From Candidatus Thalassarchaeaceae archaeon (GTDB taxonomy: Archaea; Thermoplasmatota; Poseidoniia; Poseidoniales; Thalassarchaeaceae): 9,816 bases of DNA. The notes under the pieces were generated by a model. It was not told the origin of the DNA. It saw nothing but the letters and a program-made list of their open reading frames with translations, and made no database searches. Within the stretch, counting starts at the first letter, position 1; each line of letters begins with the position of its first letter. Position numbers and translations under genes: made by a program. Location of the stretch: assembly GCA_029250565.1 (NCBI GenBank), contig JAQXFA010000037.1:1-9816 (forward strand), in the 5' to 3' direction. Positions 1 through 5,459 of the stretch are shown one piece after another.

Positions 1-52
1 ATGCCATGCCCTCCCGTCGAGGCGCTTCTGCTTGAACGCAACGATGAGGAAA

Positions 53-129
53 TGGCGGACCCACCGCGATTCGAACACGGGTTTGAGGCTCCGCAAGCCC
101 CAGTGATATCCAGGCTACACTATGGGTCC
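53..129 (-). tRNA. tRNA-Arg, anticodon GCG, CCA encoded
   Basis: Read on the minus strand, this folds as a complete class I tRNA. The acceptor stem GGACCCA/TGGGTCC has seven pairs and is followed by discriminator G and a genomically encoded CCA. The D arm carries the conserved A14, G18-G19 and A21. The anticodon stem is GGGGC/GCCTC with one G-T pair. The seven-base loop TTGCGGA places GCG at positions 34-36, reading CGC/CGU arginine codons. The variable loop has 4 nt, and the T arm CCGTG/CGCGG closes the loop TTCGAAT. A20 and C35 agree with known arginine identity elements. No intron is visible. It is the last minus-strand gene, lying just downstream of the winged-helix gene and driven by its own TATA box. 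Confidence 0.96.
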
Positions 130-132
130 AGC

Positions 133-148
133 GACCTGCCGACCTGCC
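133..148. repeat. Tandem 8-bp direct repeat in the tRNA promoter
   Basis: GACCTGCC occurs twice without a gap (133-140 and 141-148) between the TATA box and the tRNA 5' end, in otherwise AT-leaning DNA. It covers the region just downstream of the TATA element where transcription starts. It may be chance or an initiator/regulator site. Confidence 0.6.
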
Positions 149-153
149 CAGCC

Positions 154-161
154 GATATAAT
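154..161 (-). promoter_or_regulatory. TATA box (box A) of the tRNA-Arg gene
   Basis: On the minus strand the sequence ATTATATC starts about 32 bases and ends 25 bases before the tRNA 5' end. That is the usual distance between an archaeal TATA element and transcription start for a tRNA with little or no leader. It falls in the short gap between the stop of the preceding winged-helix gene and the tRNA, so the tRNA is probably transcribed independently. TBP/TFB binding is inferred from position and composition only. Confidence 0.7.
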
Positions 162-172
162 CCCGCCGGAAA

Positions 173-421
173 TCAAGAAAGAACGTAAACTCTCTTTCCG
201 GTGGAAGTATCTTGATTCCACAAAATTTCCTTGCAATATCGTGGGATAAAAAAGCCCACTTTTCTTGGTGTTAAACCATGATTCTTCATACGCCTATCAT
301 TTGCTAACGCAGCGACTATTTCGCTCGCGGTACAATTTGGATTTGAACTAACGTAGTCCAATATTTCCGATTTCAATCGATTGCGCCTTGCTTGTTTCTG
401 ACTACCTAACCCGTTCTGCAT
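173..421 (-). CDS. Small winged-helix-like DNA-binding protein (82 aa)
   Basis: This is a basic protein. A Gln/Arg/Lys-rich N-terminus precedes a helix (LKSEILDYVSSN, about 17-28), a second helix starting at TASEIVAALAN, a third at TPRKVGFFIPRYCKEIL, and a short strand pair ending in KRVYVLS. That order matches a compact winged helix-turn-helix, so DNA binding is likely, but the family is not recognised and no ligand domain is present. The start can only be ATG at 421 or TTG at 424, because an in-frame stop lies immediately upstream. No Shine-Dalgarno is seen; a weak TATA-like TTTGATAA at 446-453 would fit a leaderless transcript. The gene lies between the tRNA and the 115-residue gene on the same strand. 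A role as a transcription regulator is inference. Confidence 0.72.
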   Translation of the reverse strand: MQNGLGSQKQARRNRLKSEILDYVSSNPNCTASEIVAALANDRRMKNHGLTPRKVGFFIPRYCKEILWNQDTSTGKRVYVLS

Positions 422-484
422 CAATCATAATTGTTCATTACTTGCTTATCAAAGACAGGTGGGAATACCCATCGGATATCAACT

Positions 485-832
485 TCAGAGTAAAGGAACA
501 ACTGTTTTCCAATTTGAATTTGCAAGTTTCTTGCCTTTCCCATCTTTGGGGTATGGGTGCATGTGATTGAGCACACCGTGCATTCCAGTTACAGAGAATT
601 TAATCCGTAACTCAACGAATCGATCCCTCTGTGCTGCTACCAACACATCGTCATCCAACTCAGCGCTTGCAAATTCTTCAGAATAACCTTCATTGGTGAT
701 TCTAACCATGTTTCCATCTAAGTGAACGCGTGGTTGAAATTGATGGTCATCAGGATTATCCATCTCAACTTTAAGATCGATGACGACTCTGTCACGCACG
801 CCAATTTTGGTGATGTCCATCGATGAAACCAT
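485..832 (-). CDS. Hypothetical protein, 115 aa, predicted beta-rich
   Basis: I do not recognise this family. It looks genuinely coding: balanced composition, alternating hydrophobic strands (RVVIDLKVEM, RVHLDGNMVRIT, FVELRIKFSVTG), an acidic ELDDD turn in the middle, and a tail with HMHPYPKDGKGKK ending in TVVPLL. There is no signal peptide or membrane segment, so it should be cytosolic. ATG at 832 is preceded by GGTAGAG, a weak ribosome site. An alternative ATG at 820 would remove four residues. A 120-bp gap separates it from the lipoprotein gene upstream, so it probably has its own promoter (TATA-like element at 912-919). Confidence 0.7.
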   Translation of the reverse strand: MVSSMDITKIGVRDRVVIDLKVEMDNPDDHQFQPRVHLDGNMVRITNEGYSEEFASAELDDDVLVAAQRDRFVELRIKFSVTGMHGVLNHMHPYPKDGKGKKLANSNWKTVVPLL

Positions 833-911
833 CTCTACCGTACTGGGCCAACACTAGTCGGGGTTAGAAAGTTCGCATTGGCTACTCACATCAATTTATT
901 GGCCAAACATA

Positions 912-919
912 ATTATAAA
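912..919 (-). promoter_or_regulatory. Candidate TATA box for the 115-aa gene
   Basis: Minus-strand TTTATAAT is the most TATA-like sequence in the 120-bp gap upstream of the start at 832. Transcription would begin near 885-890 and leave a leader of roughly 55 nt. An 8-bp palindrome, TTGGCCAA (899-906), lies just downstream and could be an operator, but nothing else supports that. Confidence 0.4.
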
Positions 920-923
920 TTGT

Positions 924-930
924 AAAAATA
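924..930 (-). terminator. Possible oligo-T terminator after the PKD lipoprotein gene
   Basis: Minus-strand TATTTTTA lies about 23-29 bases past the lipoprotein stop. Archaeal RNA polymerase often terminates at T-rich stretches without a stable hairpin. Only five consecutive T residues are present and no strong stem precedes them, so this is weak. It lies directly before the candidate TATA box of the next gene. Confidence 0.3.
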
Positions 931-952
931 GCCGTTTATCAGCGATTATTAC

Positions 953-2143
953 TCATTCAAACACTTCTGAAATTCGTGGGACTAATATGATGAATTCGAC
1001 TTCCAACTTCCAGTCATTTCCTTCATCTGGGTCTGCACCGTCCCAATCCACCCATAAGTCGGGATCAGCCTCATCGGCTGTCACTTGCCAAGTCCAGTTA
1101 CCTTGACCAAATCGTGCAGCAGCATTATCCAAAATAAATGCAAGGACATCTTCGGCATAGTCTTCCTGATAAGTGCTTGAATCCGTTGGCACTGGATTCA
1201 TACCATCACGCTCAATGTAGGCCGTTGGTGCCTTAGTCACGTTTTCTTGACTAGTCGTTGATTCAACATCCCAACCACTCCCCGGCACTACTAATCTCAG
1301 AGTAAAGTTGTCTTGTGGCATTTGATGCGGAAGCATATCCATTGTCAATGTCAAGGTCGCATTGACCTCCATCAAACGTGCTTCGACCCCAGGTACATGA
1401 GAATGAGTCCATGATTCTCCTTGCTCGAGATAACCGCTCCAATCTTCTGTCACTCTCTGTTGCTCCCATGTTACTTGCCAAGTTCGTGTACTGACATTGA
1501 CCTGGAAAGCCTCGCGTGCTGATGCGCCGCGGTCATCAGTAACTTGAACCGCTCCTTCAAATGCCCCCGATTTATTGAGAAGCATTGTAATTGATGATGC
1601 TGTTGAGTCAACATCATTCCTAGAATCGCCATCACCATCGGAATCATCGCTTAAATCCAAATCCCAAGCCCATGCGAGAACTCCTCCTTCAGGATCGGAT
1701 GAACCCTCGGCGTTGAGTGTGATGGACTCGCCCACCTTGGCTGTTGGCTGAGATAGAAGTTTAACTATTGGGTATGCGTTTACATAAATCGTCCAATGAG
1801 TCTTATCTGTGCCACCTTGGTCATTCTCTACAATCAAAGATACTTCGTAAGTACCAGGAGTTGAATATACATGATTAGTCAAGCCTTGAGTTGTGGTTGT
1901 GGTTGAGCCATCACCAAAATCCCATGAAAATTGTGTAATGACAGTTGCATCCGGAGTTGAAGATTCGCGGGCGTCGAAATTAATTGGCTCACCAGAGTTG
2001 ATTTGATCCACATCAACTGTCAGTGAGGCTGTAGGCTCAGGAGGGCCAATTGGATTAGTGCAACCAGCTAGGAGAACACTTGCCAACATAATAATTGCAA
2101 GGCAGTAAGAACGCCCTGCAATGGCTCTCTTCTCGTCCCTCAT
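953..2143 (-). CDS. Secreted lipoprotein with two PKD domains (396 aa)
   Basis: Counting from ATG 2143, a basic n-region (MRDEKRAIAGR) and a hydrophobic stretch end in the lipobox LLAGC with Cys28, so the mature protein should be lipid-anchored outside the cell. A Pro-rich linker follows. PKD domain 1 (about 40-121) has the hallmark WDFGDGS at 74-80, an HVYSTPGTYEV strand and an IVENDQGG strand. PKD domain 2 (about 125-217) carries an Asp-rich insert (DLDLSDDSDGDGDSRNDVD, about 161-179) resembling Ca2+-binding loops, and a VTDDRGAS strand. The remaining ~180 residues, rich in Trp and Asp, form an unrecognised C-terminal domain. There is no catalytic motif, so an adhesion, sugar- or protein-binding surface role is likely. 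A GGTGA ribosome site 4 nt before ATG 2143 favours this start over ATG 2164. Confidence 0.85.
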   Translation of the reverse strand: MRDEKRAIAGRSYCLAIIMLASVLLAGCTNPIGPPEPTASLTVDVDQINSGEPINFDARESSTPDATVITQFSWDFGDGSTTTTTQGLTNHVYSTPGTYEVSLIVENDQGGTDKTHWTIYVNAYPIVKLLSQPTAKVGESITLNAEGSSDPEGGVLAWAWDLDLSDDSDGDGDSRNDVDSTASSITMLLNKSGAFEGAVQVTDDRGASAREAFQVNVSTRTWQVTWEQQRVTEDWSGYLEQGESWTHSHVPGVEARLMEVNATLTLTMDMLPHQMPQDNFTLRLVVPGSGWDVESTTSQENVTKAPTAYIERDGMNPVPTDSSTYQEDYAEDVLAFILDNAAARFGQGNWTWQVTADEADPDLWVDWDGADPDEGNDWKLEVEFIILVPRISEVFE

Positions 2144-2237
2144 AATTTCACCAGTAAAAACCATTGTTTAACAGTATGACGCTGTGTTGTCTTACTTTTT
2201 GAGTAAACAAACACGGTTTACACTACGCCACATGATT

Positions 2238-2657
2238 TCAATCGTCTGTTTTCTGCCATTCTATATCATCATCTAACACAGGAACATCTACCAACTCATA
2301 ACCACTCAATTCAGAGTTGGATGCTGCTGCCTCCGCCAAGTGTCTATCTGCTGTTAGCGGGTCAACAGCATCACCTTCATTCATTGCATAATGATCTTCC
2401 ATTGGAGATTCAACTAGCAAATCATCTGCTTCAGCTTTTTCAACATGAAAATCAACTGGAACTTCGCTTTTCTCAACTTTAGGCTTCGCCAAGGTATCAT
2501 CATCAAGTTCAGAAAGTACATCACTTTGTGTATCAACATTTTTTTGTGCATAATCTTCGGCGATTTGCCCTTGAACCTCTTGTTCTAGTTCTTCGAAGGT
2601 CTTAGGCTCTTCATCAACAGTGGCCGACCGCCCGAACAACCGGCTTATCCATCCCAT
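2238..2657 (-). CDS. Short acidic protein of unknown function (139 aa)
   Basis: I do not recognise this family. The N-terminus MGWISRLFGRS is a short amphipathic, positively charged segment. The rest is strongly acidic and low in complexity: DEEPKTFEELEQEV, LSELDDD, and a tail ending LDDDIEWQKTDD. Most of it is likely disordered, with possible short helices; no cysteine or catalytic motif is present in this form. The basic N-terminus could bind membrane or a partner, but that is inference. ATG 2657 is chosen because the 13 extra residues from ATG 2696 look unlike the rest and would run into the divergent promoter region. It diverges from the exonuclease gene and lies 94 bases upstream of the lipoprotein gene on the same strand, possibly in one transcript. 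Confidence 0.68.
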   Translation of the reverse strand: MGWISRLFGRSATVDEEPKTFEELEQEVQGQIAEDYAQKNVDTQSDVLSELDDDTLAKPKVEKSEVPVDFHVEKAEADDLLVESPMEDHYAMNEGDAVDPLTADRHLAEAAASNSELSGYELVDVPVLDDDIEWQKTDD

Positions 2658-2730
2658 GCATGGCAAACTATGCTCCCACACATAGGCTTCACCCATCCTT
2701 GACTAACTTTCCACAACTTCAAACGGGGCC

Positions 2731-2738
2731 GGCCCGCC
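2731..2738 (+). promoter_or_regulatory. GC-rich octamer GGCCCGCC upstream of the exonuclease start
   Basis: GGCCCGCC lies exactly 11 bases before the ATG at 2750, inside a conspicuously GC-rich patch (2724-2744) of an AT-leaning intergenic region. A 10-bp palindrome, GGGCCGGCCC, overlaps it at 2726-2735. The same octamer stands at the same distance before ligA. A shared regulator or leader element is inferred. Confidence 0.4.
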
Positions 2739-2749
2739 CGGGACTGTAT

Positions 2750-3583
2750 ATGGTACACGACCCACTTGCTGGTTGTCGCGTAGTTGGATTTGATTTGGAA
2801 ACTACGGGTTTGCAGATGAATACTCATCGCATCGTTCAATTTGCAATTGTTGGTAGTGACCATGATGGTTCCTCAATTCATTTTGAGTCATTAGTAAATC
2901 CACAACGTAGCATTCCTTCTGATTCATTCCGAGTTCACGGAATAAGCGACGCTGATGTCAAAAATCAACAATTATTTGGACACTATATCGAGCAACTGAA
3001 TGAACTATTCACAGATTCAGTTGTAGTTGGTCATAATGTCAAGGCATTTGATTGGCCATTCATGGCTAAGGAATATCTTAGATTTGGTAAAGCCATGCCT
3101 CAACCTCGAGCAATTATTGACACTCTTCAAGTTGCAAGGAAATTGAAATTACCCAAGCCCCATGGATTGGGTCGACTTTGTGAGAGATACAAGGTCAAAC
3201 TAGAGAATGCCCACGATGCTGCGGCTGATGCAGCAGCTTCACTACTTCTTCTTTGGAAAATAATGGATGAAAACCCGAAACCATTTCGCCGCCCACTTGA
3301 AGATTTACAGACTTGGTTATCCGGTTCTAACAATGATTCCTCAGGGAATTTAGGACCAGGGTATGATGATTTGGAACCTTTTGATTCTGATGGAAAAATA
3401 CGTATTGACGGAGATAAACTCATCATCGCTTTTGGCCGACACCGCGGCTCCACTCTGAATCAACTAACAACAAATGATGAAGGTTACATCAACTGGTTAC
3501 TGTCACCAAATGGGCCATTTCATGAAGACGACAGAAACAAAATCCGCTCACACTTAGAAGAGACACGTGGATTACCAGACTGA
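2750..3583 (+). CDS. DEDDh 3'-5' exonuclease with ExoX-like C-terminal domain (277 aa)
   Basis: This is a predicted Mg2+-dependent 3'-5' exonuclease of the DnaQ/ExoX class. Counting from ATG 2750, motif Exo I is VVGFDLETTG with D15 and E17. Exo II is GHNVKAFDWPFM (about 94-105) with D101. Exo III is HDAAAD with H155 and D160, the HxxxxD spacing that defines DEDDh. All four catalytic acids and the histidine are present. An acidic linker (about 190-218) leads to a domain with AFGRHRGSTLNQL and GYINWLL, the pattern of the ExoX-like C-terminal domain seen in bacterial exonucleases. Substrate is probably DNA ends in repair or replication; RNA cannot be excluded. Upstream in-frame starts at 2660 (ATG) and 2699 (TTG) exist, but the sequence before 2750 does not resemble the family. 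It is followed by a coupled methyltransferase gene. Confidence 0.88.
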   Translation: MVHDPLAGCRVVGFDLETTGLQMNTHRIVQFAIVGSDHDGSSIHFESLVNPQRSIPSDSFRVHGISDADVKNQQLFGHYIEQLNELFTDSVVVGHNVKAFDWPFMAKEYLRFGKAMPQPRAIIDTLQVARKLKLPKPHGLGRLCERYKVKLENAHDAAADAAASLLLLWKIMDENPKPFRRPLEDLQTWLSGSNNDSSGNLGPGYDDLEPFDSDGKIRIDGDKLIIAFGRHRGSTLNQLTTNDEGYINWLLSPNGPFHEDDRNKIRSHLEETRGLPD

Positions 3584-3590
3584 GGAGGGG
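3582..3590 (+). promoter_or_regulatory. Strong Shine-Dalgarno overlapping a stop, deciding a TTG start
   Basis: GAGGAGGGG begins inside the TGA stop of the exonuclease gene (3581-3583) and ends 7 nt before TTG at 3598. This is a near-ideal match to the 16S 3' end and fixes TTG as the methyltransferase start. It also implies translational coupling of the two genes. Confidence 0.8.
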
Positions 3591-3597
3591 TTGCAGA

Positions 3598-4218
3598 TTG
3601 AGCAATGTCAAGTTCGGCGCTGATGCTTGGGATGCTAGATTCAGCACTGATGGCTGGGCCTATGGACGAGACCCCAATCGCTGGCTTGAAGAAAGAATTT
3701 CTACGCTATCAGCAGGTAAGGCATTATTTCCAGCAGATGGTGAGGGAAGGAATGCTGTCTGGGCGGCAACAAAAGGTTGGGATACCCATGTCTTTGACCT
3801 CTCAGTTGTAGGTCAAGGAAAATGCGCTAAACTTGCGGCTGAAAATGATGTTACTGTTACTTACGAAGTAGATGACCTAGAGACTAGAATTTTCAAACCC
3901 CATGAATATGACCTAATTGCATGTTCTTGGTTCCATGTTCCATGGAGTGTGTTTACCACCCATTACCCACGCATGTTAGATTCACTAAAAGTGGGTGGCC
4001 ATTTCATCACCGAGGGATACCATACAAGTCAAATTGAGATGAATAGTGGTGGCCCGAAATCACCTGAATTACTTTGGGACTTAGATGAGGTAATGGCAGT
4101 AATTGGTGATGGTTTTGAAATACTACACAGTAAGGTTGAATCAACAATTCTTGATGAATCAGATCTGCATCGTGGTAAGGCAAATGTGGTACGAATCCAT
4201 CTCGTGAAGTTGAACTGA
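3598..4218 (+). CDS. Class I SAM-dependent methyltransferase, TehB/TPMT-like (206 aa)
   Basis: This protein is predicted to transfer a methyl group from S-adenosylmethionine to a small molecule. An N-terminal WDARFSTDGWAYGRDPNRWL segment, with the Trp-Asp-x-Arg-Phe opening typical of the TehB/thiopurine methyltransferase group, precedes motif I FPADGEGRNAVWAA (about 44-57). Motif II is HVFDLS (64-69), with the Asp that would hold the SAM ribose. VDDLET (91-96) matches the adenine-contact region, and DLIACSWFHVP (105-115) matches motif IV. LKVGGHFITEGY fits the post-IV strand. The acceptor is unknown; in this group it may be a thiol, selenium, tellurium or arsenic compound. It starts with TTG and has a strong ribosome site. 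There is no signal peptide, so it is cytosolic. It is co-transcribed with the exonuclease and convergent with the nuclease gene. Confidence 0.85.
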   Translation: MSNVKFGADAWDARFSTDGWAYGRDPNRWLEERISTLSAGKALFPADGEGRNAVWAATKGWDTHVFDLSVVGQGKCAKLAAENDVTVTYEVDDLETRIFKPHEYDLIACSWFHVPWSVFTTHYPRMLDSLKVGGHFITEGYHTSQIEMNSGGPKSPELLWDLDEVMAVIGDGFEILHSKVESTILDESDLHRGKANVVRIHLVKLN

Positions 4219-4225
4219 TTTGGAT

Positions 4226-5380
4226 TCAATCACGCTCTGAACGATGTAGTGGTTTCCAAGGTAAAACATCACACCAGTCTCCCATCTTCCAACTTGATCC
4301 AGCAACATTAACACTGCCAAGTAATACCGGTCCATCCCATGCAAGGTCTGATAATTTCTTGATGTTTTCTTGAGCGTATCCAGTGAAAATAACTCCGTAT
4401 TTTTGCCCTGTTAGAACCATGTCCCCATCCATATTATTGGGCCGCATGATTTCAACCAAACCAACTGAACAATCATCTTCTAGACGGTGGACTTGCACCA
4501 CATAATCTCGGAAAGTCCCATATGATTCCATTTCTCCATTAGCACGTGACCAAATCCATGATGGACACCATGCTTTCCATTCACAGAAACCACACGCTTC
4601 ACTGCTTGGAGTTGCATCAAATGGTTCGGGAGTGAGTTTGCTTGCTTCCCATGCTGTAAACGCATCATCCAATACGTTTGGACCCTCGGCCGCATAAACT
4701 TCGGAAGTCTTTGTGTACCAACCTTCGGCGGTTATTTTTGGGTGATTTGGATTGTTGGCAATAACCAAATCACGATACATTCTGAGTTGTCTGCTTACTG
4801 TATCGTAAAGTTCGCCATCCGGTGGTTTACCAGTTTTCAAATCAGCAACAATCCAACCAACTGTATTTCCATCCTCGTCGCGGTCAGCAATCAACAAGTC
4901 AAGTCTACCCATCAATCTGCCACATGAAGAGCGAAGGGTACCTTCTGCAGACAATACCATTTCCTGAATATCTCGCCACTGCCCTACAGTTATGGATGTC
5001 AAAGAAATCTGCTTGTATCCAGCTTTGGAGAATAGTATATTCAGAGCCCCAATCAATTGTTTTTGAGCCTGTTCAAATTCTTCTTCTTTCCATTTTGGAT
5101 GGCGCGATGTGTTGAAGAATTTCTCTCTTTCATCATCCCATTGTCTTGTAAGAATTGATTTTGCTGTGGCTGGAAGCCAGCCATCCTCTTCAGCATCTCT
5201 GCCACTAAGATCAAGATTACATAAATCCTCAACTGAATCGTGAACTGCTGTACCCAGGGAAGCAGCCATGCCTGCCTTGCGCGGTAAACGTTGACGAGAT
5301 AACCAAAATTTTCGTGGGCATGCCTCAAAATTATTCCAAGCAGAGGGGGAAAGTGAATGCGACCTTCTCCTGTTTACCAT
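4226..5380 (-). CDS. RecB/Cas4-like PD-(D/E)XK nuclease with Fe-S cysteines (384 aa)
   Basis: From ATG 5380, SPSAWNNFEACPRKFWL carries the first cysteine (C21). LGTAVHDSVEDL gives H47, GRLDLLIADRD gives D161, VADLKTGKPP gives D180 and K182, and RQLRMYRDLV gives the Q198-x3-Y202 helix motif. C263-x2-C266-x5-C272 (ACGFCEWKAWC) completes the four-cysteine iron-staple layout of the Cas4/AddB/Dna2 group. All nuclease motifs are intact, so a single-stranded-end or flap nuclease in DNA repair or recombination is likely. About 110 residues follow the cluster (with VLTGQKYGVIFTGY and SWKMGDWCDVLPWK); an OB-fold-like nucleic-acid-binding domain is a guess. No helicase or CRISPR genes adjoin. AGGGGTGA 7 nt upstream favours ATG 5380 over 5434. 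Confidence 0.87.
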   Translation of the reverse strand: MVNRRRSHSLSPSAWNNFEACPRKFWLSRQRLPRKAGMAASLGTAVHDSVEDLCNLDLSGRDAEEDGWLPATAKSILTRQWDDEREKFFNTSRHPKWKEEEFEQAQKQLIGALNILFSKAGYKQISLTSITVGQWRDIQEMVLSAEGTLRSSCGRLMGRLDLLIADRDEDGNTVGWIVADLKTGKPPDGELYDTVSRQLRMYRDLVIANNPNHPKITAEGWYTKTSEVYAAEGPNVLDDAFTAWEASKLTPEPFDATPSSEACGFCEWKAWCPSWIWSRANGEMESYGTFRDYVVQVHRLEDDCSVGLVEIMRPNNMDGDMVLTGQKYGVIFTGYAQENIKKLSDLAWDGPVLLGSVNVAGSSWKMGDWCDVLPWKPLHRSERD

Positions 5381-5387
5381 GTCCAAT

Positions 5388-5395
5388 TCACCCCT
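5388..5395 (-). promoter_or_regulatory. Shine-Dalgarno of the Fe-S nuclease gene
   Basis: Minus-strand AGGGGTGA sits 7 nt before ATG 5380. It decides between that codon and the in-frame ATG at 5434, whose extra 18 residues (starting MGHSADSQTG) do not look like family sequence. Confidence 0.6.
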
Positions 5396-5435
5396 GTATG
5401 ACAAGCCCGTCTGACTATCTGCAGAGTGCCCCAAC

Positions 5436-5443
5436 CATTAATG
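5436..5443. promoter_or_regulatory. Palindromic TATA-like element between divergent genes
   Basis: CATTAATG is its own reverse complement and is the most AT-rich spot between the nuclease start (5380) and the PAC2 start (5460). On the plus strand it lies about 17-24 bases before ATG 5460 and 23-30 before ATG 5466, fitting a leaderless PAC2 transcript. On the minus strand it would leave a leader of about 30 nt that contains the Shine-Dalgarno. A shared bidirectional promoter is inferred. Confidence 0.35.
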
Positions 5444-5459
5444 CCATCGGCGTCAACGG

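Noticed and set aside
1..50. Minus-strand frame reading LIVAFKQKRLDGRAWH downstream of the tRNA
   Set aside because: It is protein-like in composition, but too short, with no start or stop in view; cannot be supported.
1..249. Plus-strand open frame of 82 codons at the window start
   Set aside because: It reads straight through the antisense of the tRNA-Arg gene and its promoter; such frames over tRNAs are artefacts.
2192..2221. Short inverted repeats (TTACT/AGTAA and GTAAAC/GTTTAC) upstream of the lipoprotein gene
   Set aside because: Arms are only 5-6 bp in AT-rich sequence, and they overlap each other; not distinguishable from chance.
3605..3811. Alternative ATG-started plus-strand frame inside the methyltransferase gene
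   Set aside because: It is out of frame with the SAM-binding motifs; the TTG 3598 frame has the ribosome site and all family motifs.
4226..5380. Possible Cas4, hence a nearby CRISPR locus
   Set aside because: The cysteine layout is Cas4-like, but no repeat-spacer array or other cas gene is present, and the protein is longer than Cas4 with an extra C-terminal domain.
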